DNA of 64,000 bases from the NCBI RefSeq assembly GCF_000738775.1, contig NZ_JPOC01000008.1:124001-188000 (forward strand), read 5' to 3'. The notes beneath the pieces were generated by a model. That model searched no databases, was not told the origin of the DNA, and worked only from the letters and a program-made list of their open reading frames with translations. This DNA comes from Prescottella defluvii. Its GTDB lineage: Bacteria > Actinomycetota > Actinomycetes > Mycobacteriales > Mycobacteriaceae. Positions 45,500 through 54,551 of the stretch are shown piece by piece (position 1 is the first letter of the stretch; every line of letters starts with the position of its first letter). The position numbers were made by a program, and so were the translations under genes.

Positions 45500-46396
45500 T
45501 CAGCGACAGATCATCACCGGGCACGGCGAATGATGCAGCAGATTCTGGCTCGTCGAACCGAGCAGCGCACCGGTGAGCCGGCTCCGCCCGCGGCTACCGA
45601 CCACCACCATCCGCGCCCGCTGTGCCTGCTCGAGCAGGACCCGACCGGCACTGCCCTGCACGAGTATCGACTCGACCTCCACATCCGGAAACGCCGACCC
45701 GTGCCCGGCGAGACTCTCGGCGACCACCGCCTGCTCACCCGCCTCGACCGCCGACCAGTCCACCAACCGGAACGCACCGTGCCGCTCCACCCGCCGGCCC
45801 GGACCCCACGCATGAACCGCGACCAGCGAAGCACCCAGCACGGACGCGTACCGGAACGCCGTCGAGATCGCCCGCACACTCAACTCGCTGCCGTCCACAC
45901 CCACCACGACCGGCCGCGGATCCGCCGACACCGGCGCCCCACCGCGGCACACCAGCACCGGACACCGCGCATGATTGGCCACCCGTTGCCCGGTCGACCC
46001 CACCAGCGCCGCACCGACCGTCCCGGCACCCGTCGCGCCGAGCACCAGCAACTCCGCGTCCGCACTCGAGTCGAGCAACGCTGCCGTCGGCGGACCGGGG
46101 CACGTCGCCGTCGTCGCCTCGAGACCGGCGAACTCGGCCTCGAGCACGCCCCGCGCACGCCCGAGCAGCTCCCGTCCCTCCGCCTCCAACTTCTCCGTGA
46201 ACTGCGCCTGGATCAGGACGGCTGCCTCACTCAGGTACACCCCCGGGCTGGGCAGCGCGTGCATCACGTGCAGGGGAGCGGCGCGCCGGGTCGCGATCAT
46301 CGCCGCCCACCGCAATCCGTCGAACGCCGCCGGCGACTCGTCGATCCCGACGACGACCCCGTCGAGCGCGGGCAGTGCGGCCGAATCCGGTGCCAT
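45500..46396 (-). CDS. Universal stress protein, tandem UspA domains
   Basis: A protein of 298 aa with two UspA domains, DGVVVGIDES to GATGAGTVGAALVGSTG and VVVGVDGS to GSRGRSRLTGALLGSTS. Both ATP-binding glycine motifs are intact. The ATG at 46396 is chosen because GAGGAGG lies just before it; an in-frame ATG 18 bases upstream would put that site inside the gene. It lies 24 bases after the GH65 gene on the same strand, so the two are probably co-transcribed, linking a sugar-phosphorylase-like enzyme to stress response. Confidence 0.88.
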   Translation of the reverse strand: MAPDSAALPALDGVVVGIDESPAAFDGLRWAAMIATRRAAPLHVMHALPSPGVYLSEAAVLIQAQFTEKLEAEGRELLGRARGVLEAEFAGLEATTATCPGPPTAALLDSSADAELLVLGATGAGTVGAALVGSTGQRVANHARCPVLVCRGGAPVSADPRPVVVGVDGSELSVRAISTAFRYASVLGASLVAVHAWGPGRRVERHGAFRLVDWSAVEAGEQAVVAESLAGHGSAFPDVEVESILVQGSAGRVLLEQAQRARMVVVGSRGRSRLTGALLGSTSQNLLHHSPCPVMICR

Positions 46397-46420
46397 GTCC
46401 AACCTCCTCACCAATCGTGC

Positions 46421-48940
46421 TCACGCCCCCTTCGAGTCCACACTCTCACCGATCCCACCGTCGAGGGGCGGCCCCGACGCCACCGGCGCGACGACCCGTT
46501 CGCCGGCCGCCACCTCGTGCACCACGCCGTCGATGTCGACCCGGATCGGTGGGGCAGCGCTCGCCCGCGTCGACACCGTCACCGCCGCATGATCACAGGT
46601 GACGTGAATCCAGTGCCCGCGGTAGCGAACATCGAACTCGAGACTCCGCAGCTCGGTCGGAAGCTGCGGATGCAGCCACAGCACGTCACCACGGATGTCG
46701 AACCCCGAATAGCACCGCTGGAGAATGTCGATGCTGCCGGCCATCGCCCCCAGGTGAATACCCTCACGCGTCGTCCCGCCCTGCGTGTCGGCGAGATCCG
46801 CCGCGAGCGAGCTACCCAACATCTCCCACGACTCACGCCGGTTCCCGCGAGCGAGCACCCACGCGTGCGCGACGCTGCTGAGCGTGGACCCGTGGGTGGT
46901 GCGCCCGAGATAGAACTCCACGGTGTCCGGAATCGCCGCCGGATCGAACGGATAGCCCAGGTCCCGGATCAGCGCAGTCAGTTCCTCCGCCGAGAACAGG
47001 TAGAGCAGCATCAGCACGTCCGCCTGCTTCGACACCCGGTAACGGATGCAACTGTCGTTCTCCGCCTCCAGGATCAGATCGAGACGGCCGATGTTGCCGT
47101 ACCGCGCACGGTAGGCGTCCCAGTCCAACTCCGCGAGCGTGTCGTACCCCTCGAACTGGGCGAGCAACCCGTTGTCGAGGAAGCACAGCCGCAGCCGGTG
47201 CCGCAGGAAGTCCCACTGCTCGACCTCCTCGTCGGAGATCCGCAGCCGCTCCCACACCCCGGCGGCCTCGTTCTCGCCCAGGATCCGGTACGCGTCCAGC
47301 GCCCGAGCCAGCGCCCACGCCGTCATCACATTGACGTACGCGCTGTTGTCGATCCCGCCACCGGGGCGGTTCGGGTACCCGTCGTGGAACTCGTCGGGGC
47401 CCATCACACCGCGGATGTCGAACCGGTCCGCGGACGGGTCGTACACCGCCAGACTCGCCCAGAAACGGGCGTTCTCGACCAACAGTTCGGCACCGAACGC
47501 CGCCAGGAACCCCAGATCCGCGGAGGCCTCCCAGTAGTGCCAGACGTTGTAGGCGACCGCCAGACCGACGTGGTACTGCCGCCGGGAGTGATCGGCCATC
47601 CACCGTCCCGACCGTGGATTGAACAGCACGCGCGGTGTCTCCTCACGGCCGTCGCTGCCGCTCTGCCACGGAAACACCGCGCCCCGCAGCCCCTGCGCCG
47701 CCGCCAACCGCTGCGCCTGGGGGAGCCGCCGGAACCGGTACAGCAGCAGCGCCCGCGTCAACTCCGGAAGCCGCAGGTTCAGGAACGGGAACACGAACAT
47801 CTCGTCCCAGAAGACGTGCCCCCGATACCCCTCACCGTGCAGACCACGCGCCGGCACACCGACGTCCAGATCCGCAGTGTGCGGAGAGAGCGTCTGCAGC
47901 ACATGGAAAATCTGCACGTTCGCGGCCTGCCGGGTGCGGACATCCGAACCCAGATCAACCTCGAACCGATGCCACAACGCCGCCCACGCCTCCACATGGT
48001 CCGCAAGCAGACGCTCGAACGGGCACGCATTGTGGACCGACTCCCGCGCCGCCAGGAGCGGCTCCGAGATCGCCCGATCGCGCGACGTGTGAACCGAGAC
48101 CGTCTTCTCGACCTCCACCGCCTGCCCCGCAACCACGTCCAGCACGATCCGATCACTGATCGCATTCGACTCGAGCCGGCGCGCGCGCTCCGGATCGACA
48201 CCCATCCCGTCGACCCGCACCCGGGTCCGGGCCGCGAGAGCCACCTGCACCCGCGACTGGCTGGTCTCGGCACGAAGCCACACGACATCCGTGCCCGACG
48301 GCCCGACCGTCACCTCCGTCAGATGCCGATCCGCGAAGCGGGACAGATCCGGCACGTTGGTGTTGCGCACGGTGCCGTCGAGCGTCGACCGCACCGTCAA
48401 CCGTCCGGACCAGTTCTCGGGCCGCAGCACCGTGTCCACCACCGCCAGATGCGGGTCGGCCATCGACACGATGCGACGCTCACGCAGCCGCGTCCGACGG
48501 CCCTGCGGGTCCACCAGCAGCGACTCACGCAGTAACAGTCCACCGCGCGTGTCGAGCCCGACATGGTGGTGCAGCGTCTCGAAATCGCCGCCGGGGGAGA
48601 GCCACTCACCGTCCTCGATCCGGAACGTCAACGCCGTCCAGTTCGGCAGGTTCACCAGGCTCTCGTCCTCGTGCCGGATGCCGTCGATCATCGAATCCAG
48701 CCGGTTGTAGCAGCCCGCGACGTAGACCCCCGGGTAGTGGATTCCGTCCGCCCGACTCTCAGACAGCGCACCGCGCGTCCCCAGGTAGCCGTTCGCAAGA
48801 GTGAGGAGTGATTCCCGGAGCCCCTCGGCAGTCGGGTCGTACCCGCGATACGTCAGCAGCCACGCCGCATCGCCGTCGACCGATTCCGTGAGCACGCACA
48901 GCGTGCACCCCGGATCGGGAGTCGCACCGACTGGAGGCAC
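46421..48940 (-). CDS. Glycoside hydrolase family 65 protein (trehalose/maltose/kojibiose phosphorylase-like)
   Basis: A protein of 839 aa from a GTG start. It has the GH65 layout: an N-terminal beta-sandwich (LTLANGYLGTRGALSE, YPGVYVAGCYNRL), a linker, an (alpha/alpha)6 barrel (GEGYRGHVFWDEMFVFPF, then GVMGPDEFHDGYP with the general acid Glu at about residue 517, then VSKQADVLML) and a C-terminal sheet. Family members phosphorolyse or hydrolyse alpha-glucosides such as trehalose, maltose and kojibiose. The phosphate-binding loop is not clear enough to tell phosphorylase from hydrolase. An upstream ATG at 49069 would add 43 residues and overlap the preceding frame; the GTG at 48940 better matches the family N-terminus, but no strong ribosome site supports either. 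Confidence 0.85.
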   Translation of the reverse strand: MPPVGATPDPGCTLCVLTESVDGDAAWLLTYRGYDPTAEGLRESLLTLANGYLGTRGALSESRADGIHYPGVYVAGCYNRLDSMIDGIRHEDESLVNLPNWTALTFRIEDGEWLSPGGDFETLHHHVGLDTRGGLLLRESLLVDPQGRRTRLRERRIVSMADPHLAVVDTVLRPENWSGRLTVRSTLDGTVRNTNVPDLSRFADRHLTEVTVGPSGTDVVWLRAETSQSRVQVALAARTRVRVDGMGVDPERARRLESNAISDRIVLDVVAGQAVEVEKTVSVHTSRDRAISEPLLAARESVHNACPFERLLADHVEAWAALWHRFEVDLGSDVRTRQAANVQIFHVLQTLSPHTADLDVGVPARGLHGEGYRGHVFWDEMFVFPFLNLRLPELTRALLLYRFRRLPQAQRLAAAQGLRGAVFPWQSGSDGREETPRVLFNPRSGRWMADHSRRQYHVGLAVAYNVWHYWEASADLGFLAAFGAELLVENARFWASLAVYDPSADRFDIRGVMGPDEFHDGYPNRPGGGIDNSAYVNVMTAWALARALDAYRILGENEAAGVWERLRISDEEVEQWDFLRHRLRLCFLDNGLLAQFEGYDTLAELDWDAYRARYGNIGRLDLILEAENDSCIRYRVSKQADVLMLLYLFSAEELTALIRDLGYPFDPAAIPDTVEFYLGRTTHGSTLSSVAHAWVLARGNRRESWEMLGSSLAADLADTQGGTTREGIHLGAMAGSIDILQRCYSGFDIRGDVLWLHPQLPTELRSLEFDVRYRGHWIHVTCDHAAVTVSTRASAAPPIRVDIDGVVHEVAAGERVVAPVASGPPLDGGIGESVDSKGA

Positions 48941-49031
48941 CGCGTCATTGTCCCACGCACACCCGCCCGCCGACTGGAAACAACCCCGACATTCGAACCC
49001 GTGCACGCCACCCCGTCCGGCCCTCCCGAGG

Positions 49032-49547
49032 TCAGCTGACAGGGACGTCGACCTCGGGACGCTGCCCAAGGTCGTTGTTCCGCGGCCTCTTGCGGTCTTC
49101 CTTCACCTGCAGGGCAAGCGTGACTGCCGCCAGTAGCGCAAACGCACAGCCGGTCCACATGGCAACCGCGGGATCGTTTCCGAAGATGCTGATCGTCAAT
49201 GCGCTCACCGCGGTCCCGGCAGTGATGCCCAGAGTGATCAACGACGTATGGAAGGTGCTGACGAGGTTTCCGGTGCCCCCTACTTCGACGACGCGGGTCA
49301 CCAGCGGCGGGTTCATGGAGACCCCTGCGAGCCCGACGATGAGCACCATGCCGAGGACCAGGGGTTGGACCTGCCCTGCCAGTGCGAGCACACCCAGCGA
49401 GGTGAAGAGCAGGGCGTGGCCGAACCGCAGAACGCCGACGGCATGCTTGTCTGCCAATTTCCCGACGATCAGGTTGCCGATGCGCTCAACCCGACGAACT
49501 GGCGCGACATGCCGAGCGTCGTACTCATCGCGGCTCACCCAGGTCAA
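49032..49547 (-). pseudogene. C-terminal remnant of an MFS (DHA1-type) drug exporter
   Basis: Only the last four or so transmembrane helices of a 12-helix major facilitator are present. A GNLIVGKLADK loop, the A-like motif at the start of a half, is followed by hydrophobic segments FTSLGVLALAG, LVLGMVLIVGLAGVSM, LITLGITAGTAVSALTI and TGCAFALLAAVTLALQV, and a charged tail. The first eight helices are missing. Upstream sequence in all three minus frames is not transporter-like, so this is a truncated gene and not a frameshift I can repair. The relatives are actinobacterial DHA1 exporters of the CmlA/Cmr/AraJ kind. It is on the same strand as the GH65 gene. Confidence 0.7.
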
Positions 49548-50417
49548 TACGTCATGTGACGTGATTGAGCCGCCGGGAGAGGACAGTGGAAGCGAAGGTC
49601 CATGAACGGGTGCCGGCCGGTGAATCCGTGATCAGCGACCAGCGGTGGCATGCCGGATTCAGCGGGCAATCGTCGGACACAACAGACGCACCCGCTTCGA
49701 CGCCGAATCGCCACACGACGACTGCCCACGAGATCACACAGGCAGGCGGCGTCATCGCACGCAGCGGAAGCACGCCGAACGACAGCACCAGGAACTGCGC
49801 GCACGAGACGAATCTGAGGTGACGGCAACGGCCGGCGGGCAGCAGTTCGGCGACCCAGTCCGGTTGCGTTATCCCAGGTCCCCGATTCGCCGATAATCCA
49901 CATTATGTCAAGTAATGGGGATTGGGCGGCCCCCCACGAGGGACGGGACCGAGCACGCCCTGCTGCGCGTGCGTCGCACCGCAACGCGCAACCTGCCCGA
50001 CCGCACAGGCGCCGGTGCCGCGCCCGGAGTCGTGCGCCGACCGCGCGATCGGGACCGCGGGAGGTCATCTCGGGCGCGGCGCGGCGTCTGGAGTCGGCCC
50101 CGGCCGCCCATGCGGACCGGTCCGCGTCGCCGCATGCATCCGGTATCCGCAGCGACCATTCCTGCATCGAATGCCCGACGCTGACGCATCCTGTAGCGTG
50201 CCGGATACGCGATTCGGCGTCGTACATCCATCATCACGACTCCACGAAACGCCGAGTGGCGCCGGCAGGACCGCGACGCGAACACCGGTCGGGCCCGCCC
50301 TCCCCGCCGGCCGACGACCCCGCCTGGACCACTGTCATGGATAATGACGAATATCCATGTGCGCGTTAATGTTTCGCCACACTCCCCTCCGTCGGCGGCG
50401 GACGCTGGTGTTACGGT
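49548..50417. other. 870-base region without a confident gene
   Basis: Open frames on both strands here are Arg/Ala-rich or lack starts. One minus-strand frame (about 49552-49890, containing QPDWVAELLPAG and FLVLSFGVLPLRAM and then a Trp/Val-rich stretch) looks protein-like but has no start codon after its upstream stop, so it may be a decayed membrane-protein gene. A small palindrome, ATAAT-CCAC-ATTAT, is at 49893-49906 next to a TTGACA on the minus strand. An 8-bp inverted repeat lies at 50336-50359. Together with the truncated exporter this looks like a decaying segment. Confidence 0.5.
50336..50359. promoter_or_regulatory. Operator-like inverted repeat upstream of the DUF4303-like gene
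   Basis: CATGGATA and TATCCATG form a perfect 8-bp inverted repeat with an 8-base spacer, in an AT-rich pocket within GC-rich DNA. The centre is about 70 bases before the downstream gene. The geometry suits a dimeric helix-turn-helix regulator. Confidence 0.4.
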
Positions 50418-51017
50418 GTGCCCGTGTTCGACTTTGCCGGCCTCGACGCCGCGATTCTCACTACTCTCCGCGCGTGCGTCACGGAACTCCGCGATGCCGA
50501 CGAGTCGCTCTCGATGGTGGCCTGCGGCATGGTCGAAGACCTCACCGGGTTCTTCGTCGCCGGGGCCGGTGCGCCCTGGGCCGCTGGACTCGAGGGGTCG
50601 AGCGCAGACAAGGCGCAGTGGGCCTGGAGTCCGTCGGAGTGGCCACTCTCCGCGGAAGACCCGGACGATTCCGCGCCAGGGCGGGTGACGAGCGCGATCT
50701 GGGCGCTCTCCGGCACTCAGGCAGTGATCGACGGGACGGGCACCGAGCTCGAGCCGGATGCCTACGACGCCCTCCGGGTGCAGTACGAGAACCGGATCGT
50801 GCGTGCGATCCAGCAGATGCAGGCCGATGGCGAGTTCCGCGATGCCGCTGGGAACGACGTGTGGATCTGGCTGCACTCCGCGGACGACGCCGATCCCGAC
50901 CTCGACGCGCGCAGCTTTGCCGCCCTGCAGGGCCCCGAACTCGCCCGCGATTTCGCTGACCGCTACGGAGCCGGGAGCGATCGGCTGCTCGCGCGCCTCG
51001 CGGCCCGCGAGGTGTAG
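50418..51017 (+). CDS. DUF4303-like cytoplasmic protein
   Basis: A protein of 199 aa, acidic, with no signal peptide or membrane helix. Sequence features are an N-terminal helix FAGLDAAILTTLRACVTELRDAD, the WAWSPSEWPLS segment and a long acidic helix near residues 110-140 (DAYDALRVQYENRIVRAIQQMQ). Length and order resemble DUF4303 proteins, some of which are encoded near polymorphic toxins as immunity-like proteins. No toxin is adjacent here. Two GTG starts (50418 and 50424) are equally possible. Function unknown. Confidence 0.65.
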   Translation: MPVFDFAGLDAAILTTLRACVTELRDADESLSMVACGMVEDLTGFFVAGAGAPWAAGLEGSSADKAQWAWSPSEWPLSAEDPDDSAPGRVTSAIWALSGTQAVIDGTGTELEPDAYDALRVQYENRIVRAIQQMQADGEFRDAAGNDVWIWLHSADDADPDLDARSFAALQGPELARDFADRYGAGSDRLLARLAAREV

Positions 51018-51167
51018 CGCAGCACGGCGGCCTGACTGCCCATTTCTTCCCGAGCGGCGCGGTTTTCCGCGCGCACGCCCGAGGAATGGGCGCTCAGGCC
51101 GAGATCCGCAAACTCGACGTCCGATTTCCGCTGGCCCGACCGGGCGCGGGCATCGCATGCTGGTGTG

Positions 51168-52622
51168 ATGATCAGCGACGACGGCAAGTACCAGGCGGTG
51201 TGCAGTCGGGATGTGCGGTTCGACGGGGAATTCTTCGTCGCCGTCGCCACCACCGGCATCTACTGTCGGCCGAGTTGTCCGGCGACTACCCCGAAACGCG
51301 CGAACGTGCGCTTCTTCCCCACCGCGGCCGCGGCCCAGGGCTCGGGTTTCCGTGCCTGTCGACGCTGTCGGCCCGATGCAGTGCCCGGATCCGCGGCGTG
51401 GGATGCCCGGGCGGACGTCGTCGGGCGGGCGATGCGCTTGATCGCCGACGGTGTCGTCGACCGCGAGGGGGTGTCGGGGTTGGCCGCCCGCCTCGGGTAC
51501 AGCGCCCGGCAGGTTCAGCGTCAACTCAACGCGGAGGTCGGCGCCGGCCCGACGGCACTGGCACGGGCGCGGCGGGCGCACACGGCGCGGATCCTGCTGC
51601 AGACGACGTCCATGCCGGTGACCGACGTCGCGTTTGCGGCGGGATTCGCCAGCGTGCGGCAGTTCAACGACACCGTCAACGAGATCTATGCGGCCACGCC
51701 GACGGGTTTGCGCGACGCGCGGCCCCGGTCGGCGACCCGATTCGGGGACGTGGGTGTCGCCGGGGCCGCGTCCGGGATCGCGCTGCGACTGCCGTTCCGC
51801 GGCCCGTACGCGGCCACCGAGATGTTCGACGCCCTCGCATCGGGTCTCGTGCCGGGCGTCGAAGAGATGACGGGTGCCGCGCCGCGCCGCCGCTACCGGC
51901 GCACGCTGCGCCTTCCGCACGGTGTCGGGATCGCCGAGGTCGGTGAGTCCGTCGGCGACGGGTGGCTGGACTGCCGCCTGTGCCTCCAGGATCTGCGCGA
52001 CCTCCCGACTGCGGCACAACGGGTGCGGCGACTGTTCGATCTGGATGCGGATCCCGATGCGGTCGCCGATCGTCTCGGTGGGGCCCTCTCCCCCGTCGTG
52101 GCGGCTCGGCCGGGTCTGCGATCGGCGGGGACCGTCGATCCTCACGAACTTGCCGTCCGGGCCCTCGCGGGCACCGCGGCGGAACAATTGGTGCAGCGGT
52201 ACGGGCAACCGCTCGGCGCCGCGCGGGGCGGTCTGACGCATCTGTTCCCCCGAATCGAGGATCTCGCCGACGCTTCGCTCTCCCCCGCTCTCCCCCGCTC
52301 TGCCCGGCGGACGCTGCGGGTGCTGGCTCGTCGCCTCGCCGACGGCGAGATCGTGCTGGATGCCGGCGTCGATCGGGCCGCCGCGGAGAAGGCCCTGCTC
52401 GACGTCGCGGGCATCGGACCCGCGCGCGCGGCCTACATCCGGATGCGTGGTCTCGGTGACCCCGACGTCCTGCTGGTCGACGACGCCGATGTCCGAGCGG
52501 GGATGGCCCGACTCGGTCTCGACGCGGTCGACGCCGATCGCTGGCGGCCGTGGCGAAGCTATGCCGGACTCCACCTGGCCGCGACCGCCCGCGATCGTCG
52601 GAATGCTCTCAGCGGGTGGTGA
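51168..52622 (+). CDS. alkA: Ada-AlkA fusion: methylphosphotriester-sensing regulator and 3-methyladenine DNA glycosylase
   Basis: A protein of 484 aa. Residues 1-75 are the Ada zinc domain with Cys33, Cys37, Cys64 and Cys67, where the first Cys takes methyl groups from phosphotriesters. Residues about 80-185 are an AraC-type helix-turn-helix (VSGLAARLGYSARQVQRQL, VTDVAFAAGFASVRQFNDTV). The rest is the AlkA glycosylase: an N-terminal beta domain, then the helix-hairpin-helix (DVAGIGPARAAYIRMRGLG) with the catalytic Asp in the LLVDDADVRAG segment. It excises alkylated purines and probably regulates its own gene. In mycobacteria ogt follows; here a convergent dehydrogenase overlaps the 3' end by 14 bases and no ogt is seen. 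The ATG at 51168 is used; a GTG at 51165 is possible. Confidence 0.92.
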   Translation: MISDDGKYQAVCSRDVRFDGEFFVAVATTGIYCRPSCPATTPKRANVRFFPTAAAAQGSGFRACRRCRPDAVPGSAAWDARADVVGRAMRLIADGVVDREGVSGLAARLGYSARQVQRQLNAEVGAGPTALARARRAHTARILLQTTSMPVTDVAFAAGFASVRQFNDTVNEIYAATPTGLRDARPRSATRFGDVGVAGAASGIALRLPFRGPYAATEMFDALASGLVPGVEEMTGAAPRRRYRRTLRLPHGVGIAEVGESVGDGWLDCRLCLQDLRDLPTAAQRVRRLFDLDADPDAVADRLGGALSPVVAARPGLRSAGTVDPHELAVRALAGTAAEQLVQRYGQPLGAARGGLTHLFPRIEDLADASLSPALPRSARRTLRVLARRLADGEIVLDAGVDRAAAEKALLDVAGIGPARAAYIRMRGLGDPDVLLVDDADVRAGMARLGLDAVDADRWRPWRSYAGLHLAATARDRRNALSGW

Positions 52623-53367
52623 ATCCGCCATCGATGGCGAGCGCGGCTCCCGTGATGAACGATGCCTCGTCGCTGAGTAGGAACGCGACGAACGGCGCGA
52701 TCTCAGCGGGCTGCGCGATGCGGTTCACGGGGTGAAGCGACTCGACGTAGGCGAGTGCCTCATCGGTGGTGGACATCGAGCTCCGCTGGAGCGGGGTGTC
52801 CACGCCGCCGGTCGTGATGGCGTTGACCCGTACACCCTGTGCGGCCACTTCGAGCGCCACGGACCGGGTCAGCCCGACGACCGCGTGCTTGGCGGCGACG
52901 TAGGGTGCGGCCTCCGGTAGCGCCACGACACCCAGGTTGGACGCGTTGTTGACGATCGCACCACCGGTCTCGAGCACCGCCGGAATCTGGTGCTTGAGGC
53001 AGTTGAAGACGCTTGTCACGTTCTGCGCCAGTTCGGCGTTCCAGGCGTCGGCCTCGATCGTCGAGATCGGGCCCGCCGCGTTCACGCCGCCGGCGTTGTT
53101 GAAAGCGCCGTCCAGGCGGCCGAACTCGGCGATCGTGGTCGTGACGAGCAGAGCGGCGTCGTCCTCGACCGACACGTCGGCGGGGACGAAGAGCGCCGTG
53201 CCCCCGGCGGCCCGCAGACTCTCCGCCGCCTGCTCACCGACGTCCTTGCGTCGGCTGCCGATGACGACGGTAGCGCCCTCGGCGGTGAGGCGGCGAGCCA
53301 CCGCGAGGCCGATTCCGGACGATCCGCCGGTGACGATGACGACCTTGGATTCCAGACGTGCAGACAT
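52609..53367 (-). CDS. Short-chain dehydrogenase/reductase
   Basis: A protein of 252 aa of classical SDR type. It has TGGSSGIG for NAD(P) binding (residues 13-20), NNAGG, the Ser of NNASN and the YxxxK pair in PYVAAKHAV, then a C-terminal FITGAALAIDGGF. The SRRKD after the second strand suggests NADP(H) preference. Substrate unknown; the family reduces ketones or oxidises secondary alcohols. The start at 53367 is supported by AAAGGAC upstream; an in-frame extension to 53526 is Arg/Pro-rich and not SDR-like. It is convergent with alkA. Confidence 0.9.
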   Translation of the reverse strand: MSARLESKVVIVTGGSSGIGLAVARRLTAEGATVVIGSRRKDVGEQAAESLRAAGGTALFVPADVSVEDDAALLVTTTIAEFGRLDGAFNNAGGVNAAGPISTIEADAWNAELAQNVTSVFNCLKHQIPAVLETGGAIVNNASNLGVVALPEAAPYVAAKHAVVGLTRSVALEVAAQGVRVNAITTGGVDTPLQRSSMSTTDEALAYVESLHPVNRIAQPAEIAPFVAFLLSDEASFITGAALAIDGGFTTR

Positions 53368-53632
53368 GGTTGAGTCCTTTCGGAGTGGGTACGGATCGGC
53401 GCCTCCATCAGGCTGCTGTGCGACGGCCGTGCGCGCTGGCGGGAATCGGACGTTGCGTCGGGGTGCCCGGGCCGGGGCGGCGCGGCCGCACACCGAGCGG
53501 GAGCCACACGGCGCGAGTGCCGGCAACCTCCGGCATCAACCGATCGGTTGACTGCGGCATCGACCGGATCGCGTACCGGCCTTGGCTGCACAGTCGATTC
53601 GGCGACTGGGCGCCGAAGGGCAGGCTCGAGTC

Positions 53633-54541
53633 ATGGCAATCATCGAGGTAGACGACCTCGCCAAGCGTTACGGTGACCACACCGTCGTGAACGGGGTCAG
53701 CTTCGCCGTCGAGCGTGGCGAGATCTTCGGCATCCTGGGCCCCAACGGGGCGGGCAAGACCACCATCGTCGAATGCATCGAAGGGCTACGCACTCGGGAC
53801 GGCGGAACCGTTCGCGTCTGCGGCATCGATCCGCAGGACGACGACGGTGAACTGCGGCAACTGCTCGGCGCGCAACTGCAGGAGAGCGGGCTGCCCGCCA
53901 AGCTGACCGTCGGTGAGGCGATGGAGCTGTACAGCTCCTTCTATCGTGAACCCGCCGACTGGCGGGAACTGGTCGGCGCTCTGAACCTCACCGACAAACT
54001 GAACACGCAGCACCGGCGGCTGTCCGGTGGACAGAAGCAACGACTGTCGACCGCGCTCGCGATCATCGGCAACCCACGGGTGGCCGTGCTCGACGAGCTC
54101 ACCACCGGCCTGGACCCGCAGGCCCGCCGCGACGCGTGGGACCTCGTCGAGAGCATCCGTGACCGAGGCGTCACGATCCTGCTGGTCACCCACTTCATGG
54201 AAGAGGCCGAGCGGCTCTGCGACCGGATCGCCGTGATCGATGCCGGGCGTCTCGTCGCACTCGACACCCCGGCCGGGTTGATCGCGAAAGTCGAGGACCG
54301 GCAACGGATCCGGTTCCGGCCGTCCGAGCCACTGGATCTCGCGGTGCTGACCGCACTTCCCGAGGTCGTCTCGGTGGAGCGGGCCGGACATCAGGTCGTG
54401 GTGACGGGAACCGGAAATGTCCTGTCGACCGTGGTCACCGCGCTCGCACGCCATCACATCACCGCGGCGGACCTGCGGGTCGAGCAGACCTCCCTGGACG
54501 ATGCGTTCGTCGCGCTCACCGGCCACCCCGTCGAGAACTGA
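53633..54541 (+). CDS. ABC transporter ATP-binding protein (ABC-2/DrrA-like)
   Basis: A protein of 302 aa. Walker A is GPNGAGKTT, the Q-loop is in LLGAQLQESGL, the signature is LSGGQKQRL, Walker B is VAVLDELTTGLD and the switch His is in LLVTHFMEEAE. A 90-residue C-terminal extension is as in DrrA-type exporters. It powers the permease encoded 10 bases downstream. The operon continues with a histidine kinase and response regulator, the arrangement of self-tuned antibiotic or envelope-stress exporters. Substrate unknown. Confidence 0.9.
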   Translation: MAIIEVDDLAKRYGDHTVVNGVSFAVERGEIFGILGPNGAGKTTIVECIEGLRTRDGGTVRVCGIDPQDDDGELRQLLGAQLQESGLPAKLTVGEAMELYSSFYREPADWRELVGALNLTDKLNTQHRRLSGGQKQRLSTALAIIGNPRVAVLDELTTGLDPQARRDAWDLVESIRDRGVTILLVTHFMEEAERLCDRIAVIDAGRLVALDTPAGLIAKVEDRQRIRFRPSEPLDLAVLTALPEVVSVERAGHQVVVTGTGNVLSTVVTALARHHITAADLRVEQTSLDDAFVALTGHPVEN

Positions 54542-54551
54542 GGAGATCGAC

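Noticed and set aside
45530-48535. A 1,001-codon plus-strand open frame opposite the USP and GH65 genes
   Set aside because: It is His/Arg/Pro-rich with no domain and antisense to genes with intact catalytic motifs.
49908-52631. A 907-codon minus-strand open frame across the DUF4303-like and alkA genes
   Set aside because: It is antisense to two genes with clear motifs and has low-complexity Arg/Asp/Gly composition.
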